This document shows positions 1 through 6,532 of a DNA stretch of 10,432 bases, in pieces. This DNA comes from Sulfurovum sp. (GTDB lineage Bacteria > Campylobacterota > Campylobacteria > Campylobacterales > Sulfurovaceae). Within the stretch, counting starts at the first letter, position 1. Each line of letters opens with the position of its first letter. The stretch covers positions 1 to 10,432 of the forward strand of contig JAUXGC010000035.1 of assembly GCA_030622375.1 (NCBI GenBank), in the 5' to 3' direction. A program made the position numbers and the translations under genes. The notes under the pieces were generated by a model that did not search any database, was not told where the DNA came from, and worked only from the letters and a program-made list of their open reading frames with translations.

Positions 1-29
1 ATCAGTTTTATCTATTTGAAATTGCATTG

Positions 30-38
30 TGTTATAAT
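30..38 (+). promoter_or_regulatory. Extended -10 promoter of the RCK-domain gene
   Basis: TG-T-TATAAT is a perfect extended -10 element with the hexamer at 33-38. No -35 box is present at 16-18 bp spacing, which is normal for sigma-70 promoters in Campylobacterota. Transcription would begin near position 45, giving a leader of about 120 bases before the ATG at 164. The same 11-bp context recurs with one change at 9680-9690. Confidence 0.6.
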
Positions 39-96
39 ATCTCCCAAAAATAATTGTATAATTGTATCTATATTTTATTTATTTTTATGTAGTAAA

Positions 97-146
97 CCTC
101 ATTATTGAGGGAATATTAGTTGGATTTTTCAAAATACAATCCAACT
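97..146 (+). promoter_or_regulatory. Two hairpins in the leader of the RCK-domain gene
   Basis: The first hairpin is CCTCA (97-101), loop TTAT, TGAGG (106-110). The second has a perfect 9-bp stem, AGTTGGATT (118-126) with AATCCAACT (138-146), and an 11-base loop. It ends 7 bases before the AAAGG ribosome binding site (154-158). No T-run follows either stem, so neither is a standard terminator. They could be a translational control element, a protein-binding site, or RNA-stabilising structures. No known riboswitch class was recognised. Confidence 0.4.
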
Positions 147-163
147 TGTAGTTAAAGGTTTTA

Positions 164-1585
164 ATGAAAAATGTACTTATTTTAGCTGATGGTAGCATCT
201 CTAAACATTTTATAGAGTGGATAAATAAAAAAAGAGTAGCCGACAACAGATATTATGTTGCCTACTATAAAGAAGGTGCAATTCCTGAAAAAATAGGTCA
301 AAATATCTCTTTAATCCAAGCAGACCCTACCAGTTTTTCTAAATTGAAAGATATTATGGAGGATATTAAGTGTTCGCATATTTTTATTATTATGGATAGC
401 ATAGAAGATGCAACTCATTCACTTAAAAATATACGTGCAATTGATGACAAAGTAAGGGTAGTTCTAGTAAACCAGTGGGATAGTGACGAGATAGGTAAAG
501 ATGAAGAAAATATTACTATTTTACATAGTGATAATATACTCGCAGCACACCTGTATGACAATCTTCCAAATGTACCTATTGTAGCACAAAATGTAGGTCT
601 TGGACATGGCGAAATTATGGAGATACATGTACCTTTTGGAAGTGCTTATGCCTATAGACATGTTGGCTCCATTCTTCAGCGTAAATGGAAAATAGTTGCC
701 ATTTATCGCAATGAAAAACAGATTATTCCAACAAATGCAACTATGCTACGACCAAATGATACACTTCTTGTTTTGGGTAAACCTATTGTACTTGATGGTG
801 TCTATAAAGCTATCAATAAAAGAACAGGACTCTTCCCCGAACCATTTGGAAAAGACCTTTACTTGCTCCTAGATTTTAGACATGACCAAAAAAATGCACT
901 AAGGTATCTTGGAGAGAGCATATATCTTTTAGATAAGCTTGAAAATAAGATGCTTTATGTTCGAATAATCTACCCTAATAACTTTAAGCTCATAGAAGAG
1001 ATAAGGGCACTAGAGTCAGAAAATATACTGCTCTCTATCTCTTATGATGAAAAGGATATAGAAAAATTGATAGAGTACGATATTCATCAGCATGATATAG
1101 GAATTGTACTTAGCAGTATCGAAGCATTTGAGACGGATGAACTAACAAGAACTGTCTATAGTCTTAAAAAACTAGTTTATCTTTTTGGAGATAATTCCAT
1201 ATGCAACGTTAAGGAGTGTGTGATACTTATGAGTGAAAACGAGAAGATGGAATCCATATCCTCTACAGCATTCGACATCTCTGAAACACTCAAGCTCAAA
1301 CTTACTCTTGGTGATTTTGATCCAGATGGAGATTTTGAGAGTAAAAATATGATTACGGAACACTATGAAACACTCACCAATATTTTCAATATTGAAATTA
1401 ATATTGAAAAAAAAGTAGCCAACCCTATACGAGAGCTTTCAAAGATGAAAAATATACTGCAAATAGCACCTTTTGAAAAAGGACTCAATAGAGATGGTGT
1501 CATAAGATTTATTTCAACAAAAGTACAAGATTTTTTACTTACTGAGAAAAAACACCCAAAGCTACTTGTTCCTTTTGATTTGTAA
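164..1585 (+). CDS. Soluble TrkA/RCK-domain protein (COG3400-like), probable cation transport regulator
   Basis: This 473-aa cytosolic protein has no membrane segment. Residues 1-135 form a Rossmann-like beta-alpha fold (MKNVLILADGSISKHFIEWI, later HIFIIMDS and RVVLVNQ), but the glycine-rich nucleotide loop expected of TrkA_N domains is degenerate, reading ADGSISKHF. Residues about 146-210 are a clear RCK_C (TrkA_C) domain: GEIMEIHVPFGSAYAYR, then KWKIVAIYRN and the closing RPNDTLLVLG. Residues 225-473 form a further alpha/beta region I cannot name. RCK domains gate K+ channels and Trk/Ktr transporters by binding ligands. No channel subunit is encoded nearby, so the partner must be elsewhere or the role differs. 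The family match is from memory. The start is supported by AAAGG 5 bases upstream of the ATG. Confidence 0.85.
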   Translation: MKNVLILADGSISKHFIEWINKKRVADNRYYVAYYKEGAIPEKIGQNISLIQADPTSFSKLKDIMEDIKCSHIFIIMDSIEDATHSLKNIRAIDDKVRVVLVNQWDSDEIGKDEENITILHSDNILAAHLYDNLPNVPIVAQNVGLGHGEIMEIHVPFGSAYAYRHVGSILQRKWKIVAIYRNEKQIIPTNATMLRPNDTLLVLGKPIVLDGVYKAINKRTGLFPEPFGKDLYLLLDFRHDQKNALRYLGESIYLLDKLENKMLYVRIIYPNNFKLIEEIRALESENILLSISYDEKDIEKLIEYDIHQHDIGIVLSSIEAFETDELTRTVYSLKKLVYLFGDNSICNVKECVILMSENEKMESISSTAFDISETLKLKLTLGDFDPDGDFESKNMITEHYETLTNIFNIEINIEKKVANPIRELSKMKNILQIAPFEKGLNRDGVIRFISTKVQDFLLTEKKHPKLLVPFDL

Positions 1586-1608
1586 ATTATTTTATTGGAG
1601 AGTATAGC

Positions 1609-1680
1609 ATAAAACAACATTATGTAATTTTAGCGATTATGATTATTTTGGTTGGCTGTGGTGGAGAAAATGCAAAATAA
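1609..1680 (+). CDS. Candidate 23-residue lipoprotein with an ATA start, or a gene remnant
   Basis: Read from ATA at 1609, this frame gives a positively charged start (IKQHY), a hydrophobic core (VILAIMIIL) and a perfect lipobox LVGC. The predicted mature peptide is only CGGENAK before TAA. A good ribosome binding site, TTGGAG (1595-1600), lies 8 bases before the ATA. The only in-frame ATG (1639) would remove the charged part of the signal. Three readings fit: a real micro-lipoprotein starting on the rare codon AUA, a gene inactivated by ATG to ATA, or a base error. It sits 23 bases after the RCK gene and 9 bases before the convergent Sel1 gene ends. A Gly at +2 would favour the outer membrane. 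Confidence 0.4.
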   Translation: MKQHYVILAIMIILVGCGGENAK

Positions 1681-1723
1681 GGCTGTAAGTTAAAAAACTA
1701 TTTGTCCATCATTTTGCATTCTC
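1664..1723. repeat. Inverted repeat at the convergent gene junction
   Basis: ATGCAAAAT (1670-1678) is perfectly complementary to ATTTTGCAT (1711-1719). GAGA (1664-1667) pairs with TCTC (1720-1723) beyond a 2-base bulge. The loop is 32 bases and the arms lie in the ends of the micro-ORF and the Sel1 gene. It may help end transcription from both sides, but no long T-run follows and the large loop makes it a poor classical terminator. Confidence 0.3.
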
Positions 1724-2265
1724 ATCATAATATCTTTAGCTTTTTGATGTCCTTGAAAAGCTGCTTTTCTGCACCACTCTATGGCTTTTTCTTTGTTTTC
1801 CTCACATCCTAAGCCCATATCATACAATGCTCCTAGATTAAACTGTGCAGAAACATTTCCAGCTATGGCAGCTTTTTTAAACAGTGTATAAGCTTTTTTG
1901 TAATCTTGCTCAACACCACGACCCTCTTTGAACATAGCTGCTAAGTTATTGAACGCATCTATGTTTCCTCTTTTGGCAGCCTCTTCGTACCAGAAAGCTG
2001 CTTCTGAAAAGTTTTGCTCACACCCTTCACCATTTTCAAGCATAAGTGCTACTTCAAACTGTGCAACAGGTACATCTCTTGTAGCAGCTTCCAAGTAGAG
2101 TTCATAAGCTTTTTGAGTGTTTTTTTCTACTCCAAAACCTCTAAAATATAAAAAACCCAAATAGTAAAAACTTGTAGGCTCTTTCTGTTCAGTAAGTTGT
2201 GAGTATAACTCAAATGCCTTCTCGTAATTTTTAGCTAAAAGAGCATCATAGGCAGTTTGAACCAT
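1690..2265 (-). CDS. Sel1-like repeat protein, four repeats, cytosolic
   Basis: This 191-aa protein has a TPR-like N-terminal helix pair (about 3-27), then four Sel1-like repeats at roughly 30-64, 65-100, 101-136 and 137-172. Each shows the A-x-x-x-L-G-x-x-Y pattern followed by a Gly-rich turn (RGFGV, NGEGC, EGRGV, MGLGC) and a K/E-A-x-x-W/L-x-x-K-A-A helix. A short capping helix follows. There is no signal peptide, unlike the secreted Sel1 proteins common in Helicobacter and Campylobacter, so it should act in the cytosol as a protein-protein scaffold. Its partner is unknown. The ATG shares one base with the valS stop (TAATG), so it is almost certainly co-transcribed and translationally coupled with valS. 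Confidence 0.92.
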   Translation of the reverse strand: MVQTAYDALLAKNYEKAFELYSQLTEQKEPTSFYYLGFLYFRGFGVEKNTQKAYELYLEAATRDVPVAQFEVALMLENGEGCEQNFSEAAFWYEEAAKRGNIDAFNNLAAMFKEGRGVEQDYKKAYTLFKKAAIAGNVSAQFNLGALYDMGLGCEENKEKAIEWCRKAAFQGHQKAKDIMMRMQNDGQIVF

Positions 2266-4901
2266 TATGCACCAAACCCTTCAAGTTCCATTTGAACTTT
2301 ATTTATTTTCTCTTCTGCTTCTTTGAGTGCTTCTCTATTTTGTGCCAACACTTGCTCGGGTGCATTGGCTACAAACTTTTCATTGTTTAGCATGCCATTT
2401 AATTTCATAATCTCTTTTTCAATTTTCTCTTTTTGTTTGGTAAGTTTTGCAATAATTGCAGACATATCAATGTCATCTGTAGATATCATAGTTTCAAGAG
2501 AATCAGATACGTCAGTAACACAGTTTGTCAATCTCTCATTTACAAATGTAATCTCTTCTACTTTTCCTAATTTTTCTATGAAAGGTTTAAGTAGGACAAT
2601 GTCTGCGTCTTTGTTGAATTTGACAGAAGCTTTTTCTATCTTTTGATTTCCTTTTTCAATGAGCGTCTTGCAACGACGCATAGAGACAATGGCTTCAATG
2701 GCAAGATCAAATTGTGTGGCTATCTCTTTGTCTATAGTAGTAATTTTTGGATATCTTTTTACCATAATAGACTCACTCTCATCCAACTGCGTTCCTGAGA
2801 GTCTCTGATAGAGGTTTTCGGTGATAAATGGCATAAAAGGGTGCAGAAGCTTAAGAGACTCTTTAAAGATGCTTCCTATCTCACTTACACTCTCTTTAGA
2901 AGCTTTACTTAGTTCAATCCCCCAACCACAAAACTCACCCCACATAAATCGGTAGAGCGTGGTTGCTGCATCGTTAAAACGATATGCATCCATAAATTCA
3001 CGACTCTCTTTTACTGCAAGGTTGAACCTAGAGAGCATATATTGTCCAAGTGGAGTTTGTATGTTGTTTGCGTCCAAATCCTCAAAAGTATCTTGATTGA
3101 GCTGCAGGTAGTTAGTAGCATTGAAGAGCTTGTTGGTAAAGTTACGACTCTGCTCAAGCTTCTCTTCACTCATCTTAATATCACGCCCCTGTACTGCAAG
3201 TACTGCAAGAGTAAAGCGAAGTGCATCAGTAGAGTACTTTTCTATCATCACAAGAGGGTCTATGGCATTACCCTTAGACTTACTCATCTTCTCACCTTTT
3301 TCATCTTTTACAAGCGCATGCAGATAGATATCTTTAAATGGAAGTTCACCCGTGATATTTTCACCCATCATAAGCATTCGAGCTACCCAGAAAAACATAA
3401 TATCAAAGCCAGTGATGAGTATGCTGTTTGGATAAAAATTAGCCATATCTTCTTCATTCCACTGTAAACCTTTTAATACATCACCATTTCCCCAACCAAG
3501 TGTAGAAAATGGCCAAAGTCCAGAGGAGAACCAAGTATCTAGCACATCTGGGTCTTGGTAAATATTTGTACTGTTACATTTGGAGCACGAAGTAGGGGTA
3601 TCTCCATCAAAAGCAAATTCTTTGCCACAATCATCACAATACATTACAGGTATCTGGTGTCCCCACCAAAGCTGACGAGAGATACACCAGTCACGAAGTT
3701 CACTCATCCAAGCGTTATATGAGTTTATCCAGTGACTTGGAAAAAATTCTGCTTCTGCTTGATTGACTTTTTCTATTGAGGCGGTGGCAAACTCTTTTTT
3801 AACAAACCACTGTTTAGAGATGTAAGGTTCTACAATATTTTTACATCTATAACAGTGACCTATTTGATGAGAGTGCTCTTCTATTTTAACCATAAACCCT
3901 TTGGCATCAAGTTTTGCTACTATTTCATCTCTAGCCTCTAGGCGTTCTTGTCCTTCAAACTCGCCACAATACTCATTTAAAAACCCTTTTTCATCAAAAA
4001 TGGTAATAAACTCCAAGTTATGTCTTTTACCTACTTCATAGTCATTTGTATCGTGTGCAGGTGTTACTTTTACAAAACCGGTACCAAACTCCATATCTAC
4101 ATGCTCATCAGCAATAATAGTCACTTCACGACCAATAAGAGGGAGAGTAATTTTTTTACCTATAAGATGGTTATGGCGTGTGTCATCTGGGTGTACCATA
4201 ACTGCCGTGTCTCCAAAGTATGTTTCAGGTCTAGTTGTAGCTACTGTTATGTTGCCAGAACCATCACAAAGAGGGTAGTTGATGTAATACATTTTGCCCA
4301 TATGGTCTTCATGTTCAACCTCTATATCTGAAAGTGCACCGTCATGTGTACACCAGTTTATCATGTAATTGCCACGAACTATGTACCCTTTGTCATACAT
4401 TTGCTTAAATGATTTTTTAACAGCGTTAACAAGACCATCATCCATAGTAAAACGTTCACGACTCCAAGCAGGAGAGACTCCCATTTTTCTCATTTGATTT
4501 GTCATAGCTAAGCCAGAGTTCTCTTTTTGCGTCCAAGCACGCTCCAAAAATGCTTCACGCCCAATAATCTCTTTAGTCGTGCCCTCAGCCAAAAGTTGCT
4601 TTTCTACTACATTTTGTGTTGCTATGCCTGCATGGTCAGTTCCTGGTTGCCAGAGCGTTTTAAACCCATCCATACGCTTATAGCGAGCGATAATATCTTG
4701 AAGTGTAAATGTGAGTGCGTGTCCGATGTGTAGATGCCCTGTTACATTGGGAGGCGGCATCATGATGCAGAAGTTTTTTCCATCTTCTTGTATCTTTTGG
4801 TTGCCGTCTATCTCAAAATATTTTCGTTCTTCCCAAATCTTATAATAACTCTCTTCTATCTCTTTTGGGTTATATACTGCTTTTTTTTCTGTTTGGCTCA
4901 T
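2265..4901 (-). CDS. valS: Valine--tRNA ligase
   Basis: This cytosolic class Ia aminoacyl-tRNA synthetase charges tRNA-Val with valine using ATP. At 878 aa it is full length. The catalytic signatures are PPPNVTGHLHIGH, with HIGH at residues 58-61, and KMSKS at 538-542. The inserted CP1 editing domain, which hydrolyses mischarged Thr-tRNA, shows TTRPET (222-227) and GTGFVKVTPAHDTND (273-287). Cysteine pairs at 350/353, 422/425 and 439/442 suggest zinc-ribbon elements. The anticodon-binding domain occupies about 615-760, and a Lys/Glu-rich coiled coil typical of ValRS closes the protein (about 812-875). The start is supported by GGAAT 6 bases upstream of the ATG and by alignment of the N-terminus with the family. 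It has its own -10 box and leads directly into the Sel1-repeat gene. Confidence 0.98.
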   Translation of the reverse strand: MSQTEKKAVYNPKEIEESYYKIWEERKYFEIDGNQKIQEDGKNFCIMMPPPNVTGHLHIGHALTFTLQDIIARYKRMDGFKTLWQPGTDHAGIATQNVVEKQLLAEGTTKEIIGREAFLERAWTQKENSGLAMTNQMRKMGVSPAWSRERFTMDDGLVNAVKKSFKQMYDKGYIVRGNYMINWCTHDGALSDIEVEHEDHMGKMYYINYPLCDGSGNITVATTRPETYFGDTAVMVHPDDTRHNHLIGKKITLPLIGREVTIIADEHVDMEFGTGFVKVTPAHDTNDYEVGKRHNLEFITIFDEKGFLNEYCGEFEGQERLEARDEIVAKLDAKGFMVKIEEHSHQIGHCYRCKNIVEPYISKQWFVKKEFATASIEKVNQAEAEFFPSHWINSYNAWMSELRDWCISRQLWWGHQIPVMYCDDCGKEFAFDGDTPTSCSKCNSTNIYQDPDVLDTWFSSGLWPFSTLGWGNGDVLKGLQWNEEDMANFYPNSILITGFDIMFFWVARMLMMGENITGELPFKDIYLHALVKDEKGEKMSKSKGNAIDPLVMIEKYSTDALRFTLAVLAVQGRDIKMSEEKLEQSRNFTNKLFNATNYLQLNQDTFEDLDANNIQTPLGQYMLSRFNLAVKESREFMDAYRFNDAATTLYRFMWGEFCGWGIELSKASKESVSEIGSIFKESLKLLHPFMPFITENLYQRLSGTQLDESESIMVKRYPKITTIDKEIATQFDLAIEAIVSMRRCKTLIEKGNQKIEKASVKFNKDADIVLLKPFIEKLGKVEEITFVNERLTNCVTDVSDSLETMISTDDIDMSAIIAKLTKQKEKIEKEIMKLNGMLNNEKFVANAPEQVLAQNREALKEAEEKINKVQMELEGFGA

Positions 4902-4903
4902 GA

Positions 4904-4973
4904 ATTATTCCATTTATAAATCTGTTATGGTCGAGATTATAGCGTAATGGTGCTTTTTGTTTTATGGAATAAT
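4904..4973. repeat. 10-bp inverted repeat flanking the valS promoter and including its RBS
   Basis: ATTATTCCAT (4904-4913) is perfectly complementary to ATGGAATAAT (4964-4973), with 50 bases between. On the minus strand the proximal arm contains the valS ribosome binding site (GGAAT). The distal arm lies upstream of the -10 box, so only RNA reading in from the upstream gene would contain both arms. See the finding on conditional masking of the ribosome binding site. Confidence 0.45.
4936..4941 (-). promoter_or_regulatory. -10 box of valS
   Basis: The minus strand reads GCTATAATC, a perfect TATAAT hexamer. The start of transcription would fall near 4929, giving a leader of about 28 bases before the valS ATG. 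There is no recognisable -35 box. This makes valS-sel1 able to be transcribed independently of the gene upstream. Confidence 0.55.
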
Positions 4974-4993
4974 ATATTAAAGTACATAGTAAT

Positions 4994-6289
4994 CTATTTT
5001 TTAATTCTATCTAGTGCACGTTGTATTAATGCTTTTGATGATTCGTGTGTTTCAGAACTTTCTAAAGCAGAAGATAAGGTATCATACGTGTCCTCAATAT
5101 CAGTATGTTGTTTTATATCTTGAATAAAACTTTCATCTGCATATAATAATAAGATTGAAGAAATTTTCAATGCATTTTTATTTGCAAGCACCATATCTTG
5201 GAAGTATTCACTTGCATCAATATCATTTACTTTTGCATTCGCATTCGCCCAAGAGTGATAATCTATAAGGTTGTATATTGAAATGTCATTTGAAAGATTG
5301 ATCTTTGGTTCTTGTTTGCTTAAATAATTTATAAGATAGTTTTTTGTTGCGCTATGCATCAAGATATTATCACAAACATCACTATTTAGAGCAGATAAAA
5401 TAGTTTCATTAAAAGCTTCTATTTCAGGTTGACTAAATGAGCCATTGTCAATAGAAGCGAATATAGTTGGTAAAATATTCTCTACAGCATCCTGAGTAGA
5501 TATTGCCACTCTAGTTAAAATTGGAACAAGCTTTTTACCTTCTATTTTTATATTGCTGTCTCTATTATTAATTATAGATATTATGTCTTGTACTCGTTCA
5601 GGAGAAGAAACATTTGCATACCACATTAAGGTTTTTGAAAGCATATATTCATCTGTACTATTTAAGACTTCATCATACAGCAAAGATTCAATGCTTACAG
5701 ATTTGCCTGCAATAAAAGCAAGTTCCTTTTCATCTTGAATATCAGGACTAGCTATATTAATAGAATTAACAAGTACATCTATGATTTTAAGTTTAACTAC
5801 ACTGTCTTGTTGATCACAATATATATTTATAAGATTATCGGTTAATTCTATGGGCTCTAGTGTCCCTAAATAATCTAACAAAAATAGACCTTTATTTGAT
5901 GAAATACCAAAGTTTTCTATCATAGACCATAGACCACGTATTTTATCTAGACGAGAAATATCTTTGTTTTTAAGAAAAGTAATGATAGCATTATCTAGCT
6001 CCGAGACTTTTTTACTATCATTAAAAATCCTCATTAAATTACTAATTTCACTTATTTGGTTTTTATCAAGATATTTAGTGTCAACCGATATATTGTGGAA
6101 ATCGTCTAGGCTTTTTTGTAATTCTGAAGAACTAATATATTTTTGTTCTTGTGTATTACTTAGACTGCCTTTCTCTACATGAGTAGTGATATCTTCATTA
6201 TTTTTATTGAAGAAACCAAAGAAAACACTTAAAAGGATTACACCTATCACTAAAAGCGTATAAAATATATTTTTGTTGTTAAATTCCAT
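4994..6289 (-). CDS. Membrane-anchored helical protein of unknown function
   Basis: I do not recognise this 431-aa protein. Residues 9-27 (FYTLLVIGVILLSVFFGFF) form one uncleaved-looking transmembrane segment, preceded by a short N-terminus with a lysine and followed by a polar linker (28-55) rich in Asn, Glu and Thr. With few positive charges on either side, orientation is not certain, but a periplasmic C-terminal domain is the simplest reading. The rest is almost wholly helical, with recurring amphipathic helix pairs (for example 150-180, 199-224, 230-247, 252-279, 287-302), suggesting a HEAT-like or other alpha-solenoid. There is no Cys pair, enzyme motif or lipobox. The start is supported by AAGGG 6 bases upstream of the ATG. 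It lies 92 bases upstream of valS in the same direction and diverges from ppsA. Confidence 0.85.
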   Translation of the reverse strand: MEFNNKNIFYTLLVIGVILLSVFFGFFNKNNEDITTHVEKGSLSNTQEQKYISSSELQKSLDDFHNISVDTKYLDKNQISEISNLMRIFNDSKKVSELDNAIITFLKNKDISRLDKIRGLWSMIENFGISSNKGLFLLDYLGTLEPIELTDNLINIYCDQQDSVVKLKIIDVLVNSINIASPDIQDEKELAFIAGKSVSIESLLYDEVLNSTDEYMLSKTLMWYANVSSPERVQDIISIINNRDSNIKIEGKKLVPILTRVAISTQDAVENILPTIFASIDNGSFSQPEIEAFNETILSALNSDVCDNILMHSATKNYLINYLSKQEPKINLSNDISIYNLIDYHSWANANAKVNDIDASEYFQDMVLANKNALKISSILLLYADESFIQDIKQHTDIEDTYDTLSSALESSETHESSKALIQRALDRIKK

Positions 6290-6321
6290 AATTAACCCTT
6301 TTTAAATAAATTAAACAATCA

Positions 6322-6339
6322 AGAATTTGTATAAATTCT
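6322..6339. promoter_or_regulatory. 18-bp dyad, possible operator in the divergent region
   Basis: AGAATTT-GTAT-AAATTCT is a perfect 7-bp inverted repeat with a 4-base spacer, located 32-50 bases before the start of the minus-strand membrane protein gene. It overlaps a -10-like box on that strand (TAGAAT, 6335-6340). A regulator bound here would be placed to control that gene. The arms are AT-rich, so chance is possible. Confidence 0.35.
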
Positions 6340-6342
6340 AGT

Positions 6343-6461
6343 CCAATATAGCTTATGTGTTATTTTCTGTATAATTGTCCCTTTGTTTTCTAAGTGTCTT
6401 AAGTTTAGACTATAACATAAAATAAATTTTTCATTAAGTTTTATTTTGTTTGCCAATATAG
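6343..6461. repeat. CCAATATAG direct repeat in the divergent region
   Basis: CCAATATAG occurs at 6343-6351 and again at 6453-6461, 110 bp apart. On the minus strand each copy reads CTATATTGG, which contains a -10-like TATATT. The pair could be regulator half-sites or two weak start sites. The 243-base gap 6290-6532 holds nothing coding that I can support. Confidence 0.25.
6370..6375 (+). promoter_or_regulatory. Possible distal -10 box for ppsA
   Basis: TATAAT at 6370-6375 is a perfect -10 hexamer preceded directly by TG. There is no -35 box at normal spacing. Use of this site would give a leader of about 150 bases before ppsA. Confidence 0.35.
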
Positions 6462-6499
6462 TGTTTTGAGAAAAAAGATAAATATTAGCTGTTTAGATG

Positions 6500-6505
6500 T
6501 AAAAT
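6500..6505 (+). promoter_or_regulatory. Possible proximal -10 box for ppsA
   Basis: TAAAAT, preceded by TG, would start transcription near 6512, inside the 12-bp dyad ATAGA-AC-TCTAT (6504-6515), and give a leader of about 21 bases. The AAAGGA ribosome binding site (6521-6526) is 6 bases before the ATG. Confidence 0.35.
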
Positions 6506-6532
6506 AGAACTCTATCGATAAAAGGATAATAT

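Noticed and set aside
1..163. End of an upstream gene at the left edge
   Set aside because: The first 160 bases show no convincing coding frame and are better read as promoter and leader.
1363..1620. 85-codon minus-strand reading frame across the end of the RCK gene
   Set aside because: It is antisense to the well-supported RCK gene over most of its length and rich in Ser/Phe/Lys without any domain; a shadow.
3042..3467. 141-codon plus-strand reading frame
   Set aside because: It lies wholly opposite valS, whose catalytic region is beyond doubt there; the peptide is low in complexity and Cys/Leu/Tyr-rich as expected of an antisense shadow.
4902..4993. T-box or other tRNA-sensing leader upstream of valS
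   Set aside because: T-box leaders belong chiefly to Firmicutes, the predicted leader is only about 28 bases, and no T-box sequence or specifier stem is visible.
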